From Streptomyces sp. CCM_MD2014 (GTDB taxonomy: Bacteria; Actinomycetota; Actinomycetes; Streptomycetales; Streptomycetaceae), in the NCBI RefSeq assembly GCF_000772045.1, contig NZ_CP009754.1:3472001-3536000 (forward strand): DNA of 64,000 nt, read 5' to 3'. The first letter of the stretch is position 1. Each line of letters begins with the position of its first letter. The notes beneath the pieces were generated by a model that was given only the letters and a program-made list of their open reading frames with translations, searched no databases and was not told where the DNA came from. Of the stretch, positions 9,464-18,421 are shown piece by piece. Both the position numbers and the translations under genes were made by a program.

Positions 9464-10483
9464 ATGTCATCGGCCACCCACCACCCCTCCGCGCTGCGCA
9501 CCTGGCTGGCGCGGCGTCCACCGGCGGCCGGGGCCGCGGTGATGGCGACCGGCATCGTGTCGGTCGCCCTGCATCTGACGGGCCGCGAGGTCCTGTCCCG
9601 GATCGCCCTGGTCCTGGCCTGTGTCGCCTGGCTGATACTGGCCGCGAACTTCGTCTACCTGCTGTTCGCGGACCGGCCGCAGTGGATCGAGCGGGCGGGG
9701 ACGCCGGGCGCGCTGACGGCCGTCGCCGCGACGACCGTGGTCGGCACCCGTTTCGCGCTGCTGGGCTGGTCGCTCCTGGCCTCGGTGCTGCTGGCGCTGG
9801 CGGCCGTGCTGTGGCCGTGGCTGCTGCTCCTGGTGGTGCGGCACTGGGGGCGGCGGATGCCCGGGGCGGTGTTCCTGGGCTGCGTGGCCACGGAGGGACT
9901 CGCCGTGCTCGCCGCGACGCTGTCCGCGGCCACCTCGACGCCCTGGCTGGCGCACGCGGCGCTGGTGCCGTTCTGGCTCGGGATCGTGCTCTATCTGATC
10001 GCGCTGTTCCGCTTCGACCTGCGGCAGGTGGCCCGGGGCGCCGGGGACCACTGGGTGGCGGGCGGCGCGCTCGCCATCTCGGCCCTCGCCGGGGCCAAGC
10101 TGCTCGCGGCGGCCGGGACCGGCATGTACCTGTGGAACGCCGACGACCAGGCCGTCCTGCACGACCTGACCGTCTTCCTGCTCGCCCTGGACCTCGCCTG
10201 GTACGCCGTGCTGCTGACCGCCGAGATCGCCTGGCCGCGTCTCGGCTACGACGTACGCCGCTGGTCGACGGTCTTCCCGCTCGGCATGACGGCGGCGGCG
10301 ACGCTGTCGGTGTCCGCCGTCGTCGACGTCCCGTGGCTGGACGCGCCGGGCCGGGCGCTGCTGTGGATCGCGGTGGCCGGTTGGCTGGCGGTCGCCACGG
10401 GGGCGGTCGTCCGGGCCCGCTCCGGGCTGCGGTCCGCGGCAGCGGGCTCCGGGGCGGCGGTCAGGTCCACAGCACCGCGATGA
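9464..10483 (+). CDS. TDT-family (TehA/SLAC1-like) membrane transporter
   Basis: The product has 339 residues and about nine to ten hydrophobic helices spread along its whole length. It contains the family-style start AAVMATGIVSVALHL followed by regularly spaced helices (for example WLILAANFVYLLF, LLASVLLALAAVLWPWLLLLV, ALLWIAVAGWLAVATGAVV). The tellurite-resistance/dicarboxylate transporter family moves C4-dicarboxylates or anions, and substrates are rarely predictable. ATG at 9464 was chosen; a GTG two codons earlier (9458) is also possible. No Shine-Dalgarno is visible, only 27 bases separate it from the NlpC/P60 stop, and the region TACCATCGTGGCCATG suggests a possible leaderless start. 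Its 3' end overlaps the convergent gene 10461-10814 by 23 bases. Confidence 0.75.
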   Translation: MSSATHHPSALRTWLARRPPAAGAAVMATGIVSVALHLTGREVLSRIALVLACVAWLILAANFVYLLFADRPQWIERAGTPGALTAVAATTVVGTRFALLGWSLLASVLLALAAVLWPWLLLLVVRHWGRRMPGAVFLGCVATEGLAVLAATLSAATSTPWLAHAALVPFWLGIVLYLIALFRFDLRQVARGAGDHWVAGGALAISALAGAKLLAAAGTGMYLWNADDQAVLHDLTVFLLALDLAWYAVLLTAEIAWPRLGYDVRRWSTVFPLGMTAAATLSVSAVVDVPWLDAPGRALLWIAVAGWLAVATGAVVRARSGLRSAAAGSGAAVRSTAPR

Positions 10484-10814
10484 AGACGTTCACCAGGGTC
10501 AGCCCGCCCACCAGGCCGAACAGCGGCTTCTCCACCTTCTCCTCGTCGCGCTTCACGTAGACCAGGCCGAGGATCACGATCAGCACGGCGAGCTTCACGC
10601 CCATCTTGACGTTGTCGACGGAGTAGTCCTGGGCCTGGTTGAGGCCGATCAGGACGGCACCGGTGACCAGCATCGTCAGCGCGCCGTGCAGCATCGCGGG
10701 GGTGAACCGGGCCGCGCCCCGGCCCATCGCCTTCATCTGGGTCAGGAAGCCGCCGAGGAGCGCGGCGATACCGATGATGTGCAGGCCGACGAAGATGTGG
10801 ATGAGTACGTCCAT
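10461..10814 (-). CDS. Small integral membrane protein, four helices
   Basis: The product has 117 residues with hydrophobic segments at about 4-22 (LIHIFVGLHIIGIAALLGG), 39-56 (MLHGALTMLVTGAVLIGL), 68-84 (KLAVLIVILGLVYVKR) and 95-115. Two histidines sit in the first two helices (HIFVGLHIIG and MLHGALT), which could bind haem or metal, but no family is recognised with certainty. Start ATG 10814 begins the conserved-looking part; the longer frame to 10883 has Arg/Gly-rich shadow composition. The gene tail overlaps the TDT gene tail. Confidence 0.75.
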   Translation of the reverse strand: MDVLIHIFVGLHIIGIAALLGGFLTQMKAMGRGAARFTPAMLHGALTMLVTGAVLIGLNQAQDYSVDNVKMGVKLAVLIVILGLVYVKRDEEKVEKPLFGLVGGLTLVNVFIAVLWT

Positions 10815-11129
10815 GAGGCCGGAGCCTAATGAGCGCCCGGACGCGCCCGGACACCGGCCCGCCCCGCCCGCCCGGGCGCCCATAACAGCTCCCGTCCCCC
10901 GCCCGCCTCCGGATCCGGCCTATCGGTCATCACCCAGCGTGAAGGAGACGGCCTCTGGAGCGAAGGGTGATCACATACGGTCGCCGGCCGATCCCCTCGC
11001 GCCACTTCCGCGCATCCCGTCACCGGACCGTTACCGACGCGCCTAGCGTCCTGGCCCAGGCGACCGGAGTGAACCGGAGCCGACCCGGCGCGGGCCGGAG
11101 TCGAGTCGTGGGAAGGACGTGGATCGCAG
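10815..11129. other. Divergent intergenic region before second NlpC/P60 gene
   Basis: The 315 bases between divergent starts contain a weak inverted repeat ATCACCC (10929-10935) / GGGTGAT (10965-10971). The conserved riboswitch blocks seen before 8243 are absent here. No other structure is supported. Confidence 0.4.
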
Positions 11130-12188
11130 GTGGGAACGCACCGCAGGCCGCGGCAGCGCGCGAAGGGCGGCGGCAGGGCCCGTACGGCGGCCACGATCAC
11201 CCTCGCGGGGGCGGCCACCGCGACGGGCCTGGGCGGGACGACCGTGCACGCCGATCCGCAGCCGACGGCGGCGCAGGTCAGGGCCAAGGTGGACAAGCTC
11301 TACCAGGAGGCCGAGGTGGCCACGGAGAAGTACAACGGCGCCAAGGAGAAGGCGGACGCCGCCGAACAGCGCCTGGAGGACCTGCGGGACGAGGCCGCCC
11401 GCAAGGAGGACCGGCTGAACTCGGCACGGGAGGCGCTGGGTTCGGTCGCGGCGGCGCAGTACCGCAGCGGCGGCCTGGACCCGGCGCTGCAACTGGCGCT
11501 CTCCTCCGACCCGGACCGGTATCTCGACGGCGCCGCCTTCGCCGAGCGTGCGGGCAGCCGGCAGCAGGCCGAGGTGGGCCGCGTGCGCAAGGAACTCCGC
11601 GACATCGAGCAACTGCGCGGCGCCGCCCGCATCGAGGTGACCTCGCTGAAGTCACGCCGGGCCGAGCTGAAACGTCACCGCGAGACCGTCACCGGCAAGC
11701 TGGCGGAGGCCCGCCGCCTGCTCTCCCGCCTGACCGCCGAGGAACGCGCCGGCGTCGGCGCGGGAACGGGGCAACGCGCCTCCCGCGCCTCTTCTTCCGG
11801 CCCCAGGGAGGGCCTGTCGGCCTCCGCCCAGGCACCCAACTCCCGCGCGGCGGCGGCCGTCGCCTACGCCTACCAGAAGCTCGGCAGCCCTTACGTGTGG
11901 GGGGCGACCGGCCCGAACGCCTTCGACTGCTCGGGCCTCACCCAGGCCGCCTACCGCGCCGCAGGGGTCTCCCTGCCCCGCACGACCTACGCCCAGATCG
12001 ACGCGGGCCGCCGCGTCTCACGGTCCGAACTGCTCCCGGGTGACCTGGTCTTCTTCTACTCGGGCATCAGCCACGTCGGCATCTACGTCGGCAACGGCCG
12101 GATGATCCACGCCCCGAACCCGTCGGCCCCGGTCCGCGTCGCCCCGGTCGACGAGATGCCGTTCGCGGGGGCTGCGCGGGTGGTGTGA
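11130..12188 (+). CDS. Secreted NlpC/P60 peptidoglycan hydrolase, second paralogue
   Basis: The product has 352 residues with the same design as the protein at 8243. It has a basic/hydrophobic signal (TITLAGAATATGLGGTTVHA), a coiled coil from about residue 45 to 205 with the shared motif VDKLYQEAEVATEKYNGAKEK, a short linker and an NlpC/P60 domain. The catalytic Cys is in FDCSGLTQ and the His in HVGIYVGNG, then HAPNP. The GTG start at 11130 is followed directly by the signal peptide and is preceded by GGATCGCAGG. The two paralogues probably arose by duplication but are regulated differently, since only the first has the c-di-AMP riboswitch. Confidence 0.9.
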   Translation: MGTHRRPRQRAKGGGRARTAATITLAGAATATGLGGTTVHADPQPTAAQVRAKVDKLYQEAEVATEKYNGAKEKADAAEQRLEDLRDEAARKEDRLNSAREALGSVAAAQYRSGGLDPALQLALSSDPDRYLDGAAFAERAGSRQQAEVGRVRKELRDIEQLRGAARIEVTSLKSRRAELKRHRETVTGKLAEARRLLSRLTAEERAGVGAGTGQRASRASSSGPREGLSASAQAPNSRAAAAVAYAYQKLGSPYVWGATGPNAFDCSGLTQAAYRAAGVSLPRTTYAQIDAGRRVSRSELLPGDLVFFYSGISHVGIYVGNGRMIHAPNPSAPVRVAPVDEMPFAGAARVV

Positions 12189-12208
12189 GACGCCGCGCCG
12201 CAGGACCG

Positions 12209-12958
12209 TCACACCAGCCGGCGTGCCGTCGCCCAGCGGGTCAGCTCGTGGCGGTTGGAGAGCTGGAGTTTGCGGAGGACCGCGGAGACGTGGGACTCGA
12301 CGGTCTTGACCGAGATGTAGAGCTGCTTGGCGATCTCCTTGTACGCGTAGCCGCGGGCGATCAGGCGCAGTACCTCGCGCTCGCGCTGGGTGAGGCGGTC
12401 GAGGTCCTCGTCGACCGGAGGGGCGTCGGTGGAGGCGAAGGCGTCGAGGACGAAGCCGGCCAGGCGCGGGGAGAAGACGGCGTCGCCCTCCTGGACGCGG
12501 AAGACGGAGTTGACCAGGTCCGTGCCGGTGATGGTCTTCGTGACGTAGCCGCGGGCGCCGCCGCGGATGACCCCGATCACGTCCTCCGCCGCGTCCGAGA
12601 CGGACAGGGCGAGGAAGCGGACGGGCCGCTCGGTGTCGCTCATCAGGGGGGCGCAGCGGCGCAGTACCTCGACTCCGCCGCCGCCGGGGAGGTGGACGTC
12701 GAGGAGGACGACCTCGGGGCGGGTCGCGGTGATGACCGTGACCGCCTGGTCGACGTCGGCGGCCTCGCCGACGACCTCGACGCCGGTCTCGGCGGTCTGG
12801 CCGATCTCGGCCTGGACTCCGGTGCGGAACATGCGGTGGTCGTCGACGAGCACCACGCGTACGCGGCGCTCCCCCGCACCGCTGCCCGCGGCCGGTTGCG
12901 CGGCCTCGCCCGCCCCCGCCGTACCCGCGGTTCCGTTCGCCTCGGTCGGGTCGCTCAT
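12209..12958 (-). CDS. NarL/LuxR-type response regulator, partner of the PspC kinase
   Basis: The product has 249 residues. A variable 30-residue N-terminus precedes a receiver domain (VVLVDDHRMFRTG, with phospho-Asp in VVLLDVHLPGGG and switch Thr/Ser region FLALSVSD, Lys in YVTKTI). A linker and a LuxR-type HTH follow (LTQREREVLRLIARGYAYKEIAKQL, with ISVKTVESHVSAVLRKL). The start ATG at 12958 overlaps the stop of the kinase gene (ATGA at 12955-12958), so the two are translationally coupled and form one two-component system. Its targets are unknown, but the phased repeats at 14364-14415 in front of the divergent PspC gene are good candidates. Confidence 0.93.
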   Translation of the reverse strand: MSDPTEANGTAGTAGAGEAAQPAAGSGAGERRVRVVLVDDHRMFRTGVQAEIGQTAETGVEVVGEAADVDQAVTVITATRPEVVLLDVHLPGGGGVEVLRRCAPLMSDTERPVRFLALSVSDAAEDVIGVIRGGARGYVTKTITGTDLVNSVFRVQEGDAVFSPRLAGFVLDAFASTDAPPVDEDLDRLTQREREVLRLIARGYAYKEIAKQLYISVKTVESHVSAVLRKLQLSNRHELTRWATARRLV

Positions 12959-14247
12959 GACGTCTTCTCCGCCCTCTCCATTTCCAGTTCGACCTCCGTG
13001 CCGCCGTCCGGCACCGCGCGCAGCCGCGCCGTGCCGCCGTTGCGCTCCATACGGCCGATGATCGATTCTCTGACGCCCATGCGGTCGGCGGGTATCGAGT
13101 CGAGGTCGAAGCCGGGGCCGCGGTCCCGGACGGACACGAAGACCGTCCTGCCCTCGACTTCGGCGAAGACCTGTACGGCGCCGCCCTCGCCACCGTACTT
13201 GGCCGCGTTCACCATCGCTTCGCGCGCGGCCTGCATCTGTGCGCTGGTCCTCTCGTCGAGCGGGCAGTCGCCGACGACGACCACCTCGATGGGGACGCCG
13301 TGCTTGTCCTCGACCTCCGCGGCATTGCGCTTGACGGCGTCGGCGAGGGTGGTGGGCTCGTCGTCCTCGTCCTTTCCGTTGCCCTCCGGCTTGTAGAGCC
13401 AGGCGCGCAGGTCGCGTTCCTGGGCGCGGGCCAGCCGGCGCACCTCGCCCGCGTTCTCCGCGTTGCGCTGGATCAGGGTCAGGGTGTGCAGCACCGAGTC
13501 GTGGACGTGGGCGGCGACCTCGGCGCGCTCCTGCGCGCGGATGCGCATCAGCCGCTCCTCGGAGAGGTCCTGGGTCATCCGGACCAGGTAGGGGCCGGCG
13601 AGGAGCGTTATGCCGACGAGGACCGCGAGGGCCGCCTGGAGGACGGAGCCGAGGTGGGCGGCGGAGCCCTGGAGGACGAAGATGCCCGTGACACCCGCCG
13701 TCACCAGCAGGACGCCGGCCACGGAGCGCAGCAGGGTGACGGTACGGCGGTGGCGCCCCACCTCGGCCCAGCGGGCCCGGCGCGCGTTGTCCGCCTGGCG
13801 CCAGACGAGGGCGACGCCGGCGCCGACGAGCACGGTCGGCCAGAGGTAGGCCTTGGCTCCGCCGCCGAGGTCGACGTTGCCCACGAAGACCAGGGCCACG
13901 ACGACCATGAGGAGCAGGGCGACTATCTGGCCCTTGTCCGGCTTGCGCGTGACGAGTCTGCGGCGGCCGTCGGGGCCCGTCTCGGAGGTGACGAGCGACG
14001 GCGGCTTCTGCGCCTCCACTCCCCCGACGCCCAGCGGCACGAAGAACCAGAAGGCCGCGTACAGCAGCGCGCCCAGGCCGTCGGCCATGAAGAGGCCGAC
14101 GAAGGCGAACCGGACCCAGATGACGGGCAGCCCGAGATGCCCGGCGAGCCCCCGCGCCACACCACCGAGCCAGCGTCCGTCGCTGCTTCGGTAGAGCTTG
14201 CGCGGCGGCCGCGGTTCGACGACGGGTGCTGCTGCGGCTTCCGGCAT
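12955..14247 (-). CDS. Histidine kinase with N-terminal PspC domain (HisKA_3 type)
   Basis: The product has about 430 residues. A PspC domain lies at the N-terminus (LYRSSDGRWLGGVARGLAGHL with the following hydrophobic segment). A five-to-six-helix membrane region spans about residues 45-200, then a HisKA_3 dimerisation domain with the phospho-His in HVHDSVLHTLTLIQRNA, and an HATPase_c domain (VNAAKYGGEGG as N box, DRGPGFD as G1). This is the architecture of cell-envelope stress kinases in which PspC proteins sense membrane damage. ATG at 14247 was chosen; a GTG at 14262 gives five extra residues and neither has a good ribosome site. It is divergently transcribed from a second PspC protein at 14438, the probable signalling partner. 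Confidence 0.92.
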   Translation of the reverse strand: MPEAAAAPVVEPRPPRKLYRSSDGRWLGGVARGLAGHLGLPVIWVRFAFVGLFMADGLGALLYAAFWFFVPLGVGGVEAQKPPSLVTSETGPDGRRRLVTRKPDKGQIVALLLMVVVALVFVGNVDLGGGAKAYLWPTVLVGAGVALVWRQADNARRARWAEVGRHRRTVTLLRSVAGVLLVTAGVTGIFVLQGSAAHLGSVLQAALAVLVGITLLAGPYLVRMTQDLSEERLMRIRAQERAEVAAHVHDSVLHTLTLIQRNAENAGEVRRLARAQERDLRAWLYKPEGNGKDEDDEPTTLADAVKRNAAEVEDKHGVPIEVVVVGDCPLDERTSAQMQAAREAMVNAAKYGGEGGAVQVFAEVEGRTVFVSVRDRGPGFDLDSIPADRMGVRESIIGRMERNGGTARLRAVPDGGTEVELEMERAEKTS

Positions 14248-14363
14248 GACACCGATATTCACACGGGTGCGGGAGCCGGGGCATCAGGGTCGTTCCCCCA
14301 CTCGCCCCTGATCTTCGGGCCGTGGAGGACGGCGCGGGGCTCGAACGCTCCCCGGGCACGGAG

Positions 14364-14415
14364 TCAGGGCCGATATCAGGGTCCGACCAGGGTCGAACCG
14401 GCTGCCGTCAGGGCG
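14364..14415. promoter_or_regulatory. Helically phased direct repeats TCAGGGtCG
   Basis: Copies begin at 14364 (TCAGGGCCG), 14376 (TCAGGGTCCG), 14387 (CCAGGGTCG) and 14408 (TCAGGGCG), with one more at 14284 (TCAGGGTCG). Spacings of 12, 11 and 21 bases place the copies on one face of the helix. They lie immediately before the PspC/LiaF-like gene. They are a likely operator for the neighbouring NarL-type regulator, which is inference. Confidence 0.5.
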
Positions 14416-14437
14416 CCGCGCCCGTCACCATGGACTC

Positions 14438-15901
14438 ATGACAGATCACGAGCACGCCGCGACGGGTCCGGGACCCGGCTCCGGCCCGCGCCGCCCGCAG
14501 GGCGCCGGGCCGCAGGATGCCGCGCCCGCCGCGGATGCCGGTGCGGGCGCGGGGGGCGGTGCGGGCGGCGCCGGCGCCGTCGGTGGCGCGGACGCCCCCG
14601 GAGGCCCCGGGCAGGCCGCGGCGGGACCGCCGCACCGTTTCCGGCGCGACCGGCGGCACAAGTCGCTCGCCGGTGTGTGCGCCGGCCTCGGGCGGCAGTG
14701 CGACCTGGATCCGGTGATCTTCCGGATCACGCTCGCGGTGCTCTCCGCGACCGGCGGCATCGGCCTGATCTTCTACGGCTTCGCCTGGCTCTTCGTCCCC
14801 TACGACGACGAGGAGGAGAACGAGGTGCGCAAGCTGCTGACCGGCCGGGTCGACGGCCAGGCACTGGCGGCCGTGCTCTTCGCCCTGGTCGGCTGCGGGG
14901 TCTTCCTCACCATGCTGAACAACGGCGGCGTGCTCACCTTCGCCGTCGTCCTCTCCCTGCTCCTCGCGGGCGCGGGCTACTGGTCCCGGCAGCGCAGAAC
15001 GCCCGAACCGGACCCGCTCTCGGCCCAGACCGTCGCCGACGCCCCGCCGGAGGCCAAGGCGCCCCCGATCATGTACACCTGGCCCTCCTGGTGGCGCGAC
15101 CCCATCGTCAAGGACGGCACCCACGACGGCGGGACGGGATACATGTGGGGCCCGCCCGACTCCGTGGAGCGGGACATCGCGGCGGCCGTCACCATCGGTC
15201 GCGGCATTCCGGGACGCCGCGACCACGCCCTCGCGGGCGACCGGCGCTCCCGGGTCGTGCAGACGCGCGGGCCCCGCGGCATCGGCGGCTGGGTGTTCCT
15301 CCTCGCCCTGCTCGCCGGCTTCCTCGGGACCCGGCTCACCTGGGACGACCATCCGCTCGGCACCAGTCTGCAGACCGGCCTGGCGTGCGCGCTCGCCGTC
15401 TTCGGCCTCGGTATCGCGGTCAGTGCCTTCCTCGGGCGCACGGGGGCCGGTTCGGTCTTCCTGGCGATCATCACGGCCGGCCTGCTCGCCGGGACGGCCG
15501 CGATTCCCGCGAACGTGGGCACCGAGTGGGTGCGGACCACCTGGGAGCCCACGGCGGTGACCGACGTGCGCGATCAGTACGACATCGGTGCGGGCAGCGG
15601 CACCCTCGACCTGTCCGGCCTCGACCTGGCCGAGGGGCAGACGGTGAGCACGCGGGCCGACGTGGGCATGGGCCGAATACGGGTCGTCGTGCCGCAGGAC
15701 GTGACCGTGCGGCTGAGCGTCGACGTGGGCGTGGGCGACATCCAGCTGCCCGGCGACGACGAGAAGGACGTGGACGTGGCACCCGGCAAGCACAAGGAGA
15801 TCACCCTGTCCCCCACCAAGGGCGGCAAGGACGCCGGCACCGTCGACCTCGACCTCCAGGTCGGCGTCGGCCAGGCGGAGGTGACCCGTGCTGCGTCATG
15901 A
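14438..15901 (+). CDS. PspC-domain membrane protein with LiaF-like C-terminal domain
   Basis: The product has 487 residues. A Gly/Ala/Pro-rich 65-residue start precedes a PspC domain (about 68-130, HKSLAGVCAGLGRQCDLDPVIFRITLAVLS style). Several membrane helices follow (including AALVFALVGCGVFL-like and WVFLLALLAGFLGTRL segments). The extracytoplasmic/peripheral end of about 110 residues is a beta-rich toastrack/LiaF-like domain (YDIGAGSGTLDLSGL, VSTRADVGMGRIRVVVP, VDVGVGDIQLPG). LiaF-like proteins inhibit LiaRS-type two-component systems until envelope damage occurs. Divergence from a PspC-kinase/regulator operon fits that role closely. The next small gene overlaps its 3' end, so they are cotranscribed. 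Confidence 0.88.
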   Translation: MTDHEHAATGPGPGSGPRRPQGAGPQDAAPAADAGAGAGGGAGGAGAVGGADAPGGPGQAAAGPPHRFRRDRRHKSLAGVCAGLGRQCDLDPVIFRITLAVLSATGGIGLIFYGFAWLFVPYDDEEENEVRKLLTGRVDGQALAAVLFALVGCGVFLTMLNNGGVLTFAVVLSLLLAGAGYWSRQRRTPEPDPLSAQTVADAPPEAKAPPIMYTWPSWWRDPIVKDGTHDGGTGYMWGPPDSVERDIAAAVTIGRGIPGRRDHALAGDRRSRVVQTRGPRGIGGWVFLLALLAGFLGTRLTWDDHPLGTSLQTGLACALAVFGLGIAVSAFLGRTGAGSVFLAIITAGLLAGTAAIPANVGTEWVRTTWEPTAVTDVRDQYDIGAGSGTLDLSGLDLAEGQTVSTRADVGMGRIRVVVPQDVTVRLSVDVGVGDIQLPGDDEKDVDVAPGKHKEITLSPTKGGKDAGTVDLDLQVGVGQAEVTRAAS

Positions 15902-16133
15902 ATTCCAGCCGGGACGGCTGGTCGCCGGTGTCTTCCTGATGCTGGCCGGGGTCATCTACGCCGGCGACGCGGGCGGCCTCTGGGAGACGCCGTGGTTCGT
16001 GCTGGTCCCCGTCGTCACGGGCGGGCTCTGCCTCGCGGGTGCGGTCGGGGTCGTGGCCCGGTCCGCGCACCGGCGCCGCGGAGCGCCGAGCGCGGCGAAG
16101 CCCGACGATCCCCGGGCGGACCTCCCCGGGTGA
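15888..16133 (+). CDS. Small two-helix membrane protein in PspC operon
   Basis: The product has 81 residues with two hydrophobic segments (LVAGVFLMLAGVIYAGD, about 10-26, and FVLVPVVTGGLCLAGAVGVV, about 37-56) and a basic C-terminal tail (RSAHRRRG). The GTG start lies inside the end of the preceding gene (14-base overlap), with GGCGGAGGTGA upstream as ribosome site, so translation is probably coupled. No family is recognised. Context suggests an accessory to the PspC/LiaF-like protein. Confidence 0.8.
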   Translation: MLRHEFQPGRLVAGVFLMLAGVIYAGDAGGLWETPWFVLVPVVTGGLCLAGAVGVVARSAHRRRGAPSAAKPDDPRADLPG

Positions 16134-16142
16134 CGGCCCGGG

Positions 16143-16679
16143 CTACCGGAACCCGCCGCCGGTCCGTCCCCGCCGCCGGGAGCGCAGTACGGCGTCCAGC
16201 GACAGCAGCGGGGCGCCCGCCAGGACGAGGGGGAGCCAGGCCATGAGGTAGGGAAGATCGTTGCCGTAGTAATACGGATCGGCGGCCCAGCTGACGGTCA
16301 GCCACAGACTCAGTGAGATCAGCGCACCGCCGAGCGCCGCGAGGCGGGTGAGAAGGCCGAGCAGGGCGCCGATGCCCACGGCCAGCTCGCCCAGGGCGAT
16401 GGCGTAGCCGAAGCCCACCGGGCTCTTGAGGGCCAGGTCGATCAGGGCGGGGACGGCCGAGGAGTCGCGGACGGCGCGCATCATGTCGCCGACGGAACCG
16501 GCGCCCGCGTCCTTCATGAAGGCGCCGTCGGTGAGCTTGTCCAGACCGGCGTAGACGAAGGTGACGCCGAGAAAGATCCGCAGGGGAAGGAGGGCGTACC
16601 GGGCGGCGTTGTCCCGCCAGTCTCCCCTGCCCCCGCTCTCGGGTGAGCTGTAGACATCCGTACGCATCCCGTGAGTCAT
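16143..16679 (-). CDS. DoxX-family membrane protein
   Basis: The product has 178 residues and four helices. The DoxX-type motif is RIFLGVTFVYAGLDKLTDGAFM at the start of the first helix, with later segments YAIALGELAVGIGALLGLLTRLAALGG and YLMAWLPLVLAGAPLLSLD. DoxX proteins are small membrane components linked to thiol stress or oxidoreductase complexes; the exact role here is unknown. ATG at 16679 was chosen (AGAGGCGG upstream); ATG 16706 after GGGGGGT is a close alternative. It converges with the PspC operon only 9 bases away. Confidence 0.82.
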   Translation of the reverse strand: MTHGMRTDVYSSPESGGRGDWRDNAARYALLPLRIFLGVTFVYAGLDKLTDGAFMKDAGAGSVGDMMRAVRDSSAVPALIDLALKSPVGFGYAIALGELAVGIGALLGLLTRLAALGGALISLSLWLTVSWAADPYYYGNDLPYLMAWLPLVLAGAPLLSLDAVLRSRRRGRTGGGFR

Positions 16680-16860
16680 CACTGCCAGCCGCCTCTCGCC
16701 GCCCATGCCCAGACCCCCCACCAGACCATACGTAGGGCACAGGGGCCCTGCTCAACCCTCGGCAACCGGTTTCTTGCTGTCGGTTTCGACAGGTTGCCGA
16801 TCGGATTCCGGCCCGGCCGTCCGGCCGTCCGGACCGGGGGCGCGGCGAGGCCGCGAGGTG

Positions 16861-18213
16861 TCAGTCCGTGACGTCGATCGGGTACCGGTTGGTCTCCACG
16901 CCCGCGCCCGTGACCACCTGGACCTCCACCCGGCCCGGTTCGACGTCCGCCGGGACGGGGACCGTCAGCAGGTCGTCCGACGGGTTGCTGAAGCCGCCCG
17001 TCACCGGGACCAGGGGGACGTGGACGTTGACCGCGCCGATGCGGACGACCATCCGGGAGAGCCGGTCCGCCCGCTGGGCGCCCGGCGGCACGAAGCCCGC
17101 GCCGCGGATCTCGATGTCGTCGCCGGTGCGGATCGGCGCGTCCAGGTCGCCGGCCTCCCGGGCCCGGACCACGGAGAGGATCACCGGCCGGCCGCCCTCG
17201 GCGTACTTCCCGGCCACGTAGGTCGCCGCCGACACCAGCACCACGACCGCCAGTCCCCACGGCAGGTCGGGCAGTTGCTCCGGGCGCCGGGCCAGCCGTA
17301 CCGCCGCGAACACCAGGGCCACGGCGCTGATCACGACGTACTGGATGTCGGCGAAGGCCCCGCGGCCCGCGTCGTCCGTCAGCAGGTCGGACGCGCGCGG
17401 CCGGTCGGCGCGTACCTTCTGCAGCCGTTGGCCCAGCACCCGCAGTCCGACTACCCTCCGCACCAGGACGGCGATTCCGCAGACCACCGCGAGGACGGTC
17501 ACGGCGCCGGCGCCCCGGCCGAGTTCGAGACCGGAGATCAGCGCGTCCCGCCGGCCGTGGCCGGATGCGACGGCCAGTTGTCCGGCCAGCACGAGGACCG
17601 CGTAGGCGACGAAGAGCACCCAGGCCGCGGCCACGGCGCGTGAGGTGGACAGCCGGTTGTCCTCGCCGATGACCGGGGCCAGCGCCCCGCCCCGCGCCCG
17701 GTGGAACCACGACGCCGCCGTCAGCGCGCCGGCCACCACCACGGCCGCCGCGAGGCCCGCGGTGCGCGCCGCCGACCAGCCCGCGCCGACGGCGGTGAGG
17801 CACTGCCCGAGCAGCAGCAGGACGACCGCCGCCCACACGGCGACCGCCGTACGCCGGCCCAGCCCCGCGAGCCAGGCGTCGCCCTCGGCGCGGCCGCGTT
17901 CGGCGACGGCCTCCGCGGACTGGGTCAGCTCCTCCGAGACCCACTGGCGGGAGGCGGAGGCCGAGTGGGCCACCGCGGCCGGCAGGCCCTGCCCGGCCGC
18001 GAACTCGTCCCGCCGCAGCAGAAACGCGGCGACCGCCCTGCGGTGCCCCTCGCGGGCGCCGTGCGGACAGTCCCCGCAGGTACAGCCACCACCGTGCGCG
18101 GCCGCCTCGTACGCGCCCCTGTCCGAGCCGCTCGCGCCTCTCGCCTCCTGCACCGCCACGCCCGACGCCCGCCTTCCGCTCCCTGTGCCCGCACCCGTGA
18201 AAGAACCCGTCAC
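16861..18213 (-). CDS. Membrane protein with Cys motif and IPT/TIG-like C-terminus, unknown function
   Basis: The product has 450 residues. The N-terminal 60 residues include a cysteine cluster (GGGCTCGDCPHG, CxCxxC) that may bind a metal. Four to six hydrophobic segments follow in pairs (AVAVWAAVVLLLLGQCL, TAGLAAAVVVAGALTAA, AVAAAWVLFVAYAVLVLAG, AVTVLAVVCGIAVLV, YVVISAVALVFAAVRL, LAVVVLVSAATYVAG). The last 110 residues form a soluble beta-rich region with DDIEIRGAGFVPPG, reminiscent of an IPT/TIG fold. I do not recognise a named family. The start at 18213 is an ATG or near-cognate in a region of biased composition and is uncertain. The gene stands alone on its strand. Confidence 0.75.
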   Translation of the reverse strand: MTGSFTGAGTGSGRRASGVAVQEARGASGSDRGAYEAAAHGGGCTCGDCPHGAREGHRRAVAAFLLRRDEFAAGQGLPAAVAHSASASRQWVSEELTQSAEAVAERGRAEGDAWLAGLGRRTAVAVWAAVVLLLLGQCLTAVGAGWSAARTAGLAAAVVVAGALTAASWFHRARGGALAPVIGEDNRLSTSRAVAAAWVLFVAYAVLVLAGQLAVASGHGRRDALISGLELGRGAGAVTVLAVVCGIAVLVRRVVGLRVLGQRLQKVRADRPRASDLLTDDAGRGAFADIQYVVISAVALVFAAVRLARRPEQLPDLPWGLAVVVLVSAATYVAGKYAEGGRPVILSVVRAREAGDLDAPIRTGDDIEIRGAGFVPPGAQRADRLSRMVVRIGAVNVHVPLVPVTGGFSNPSDDLLTVPVPADVEPGRVEVQVVTGAGVETNRYPIDVTD

Positions 18214-18421
18214 AAGCGACCGTGGGAAGAAGCCATGGGAGCCTCTAAGTCCCTTGGGACGACAGCGAATTGTGCCGCACGCCGGCCCCCTCCCGCCCGT
18301 CGCCCCGCCTTACGTCTGCTCAGCGCGGGTGAAGCGCGCATCGTCGTGTTGACCGGCCCCCGGCACGAGATGCCGGCGTATCCCGACAGGAGGTGTCGGC
18401 ATTCGGGTCCACACTCGGCGT

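Noticed and set aside
10929..10971. Second c-di-AMP riboswitch before the 11130 NlpC/P60 gene
   Set aside because: None of the conserved ydaO blocks occurs there; only a weak ATCACCC/GGGTGAT repeat is present.
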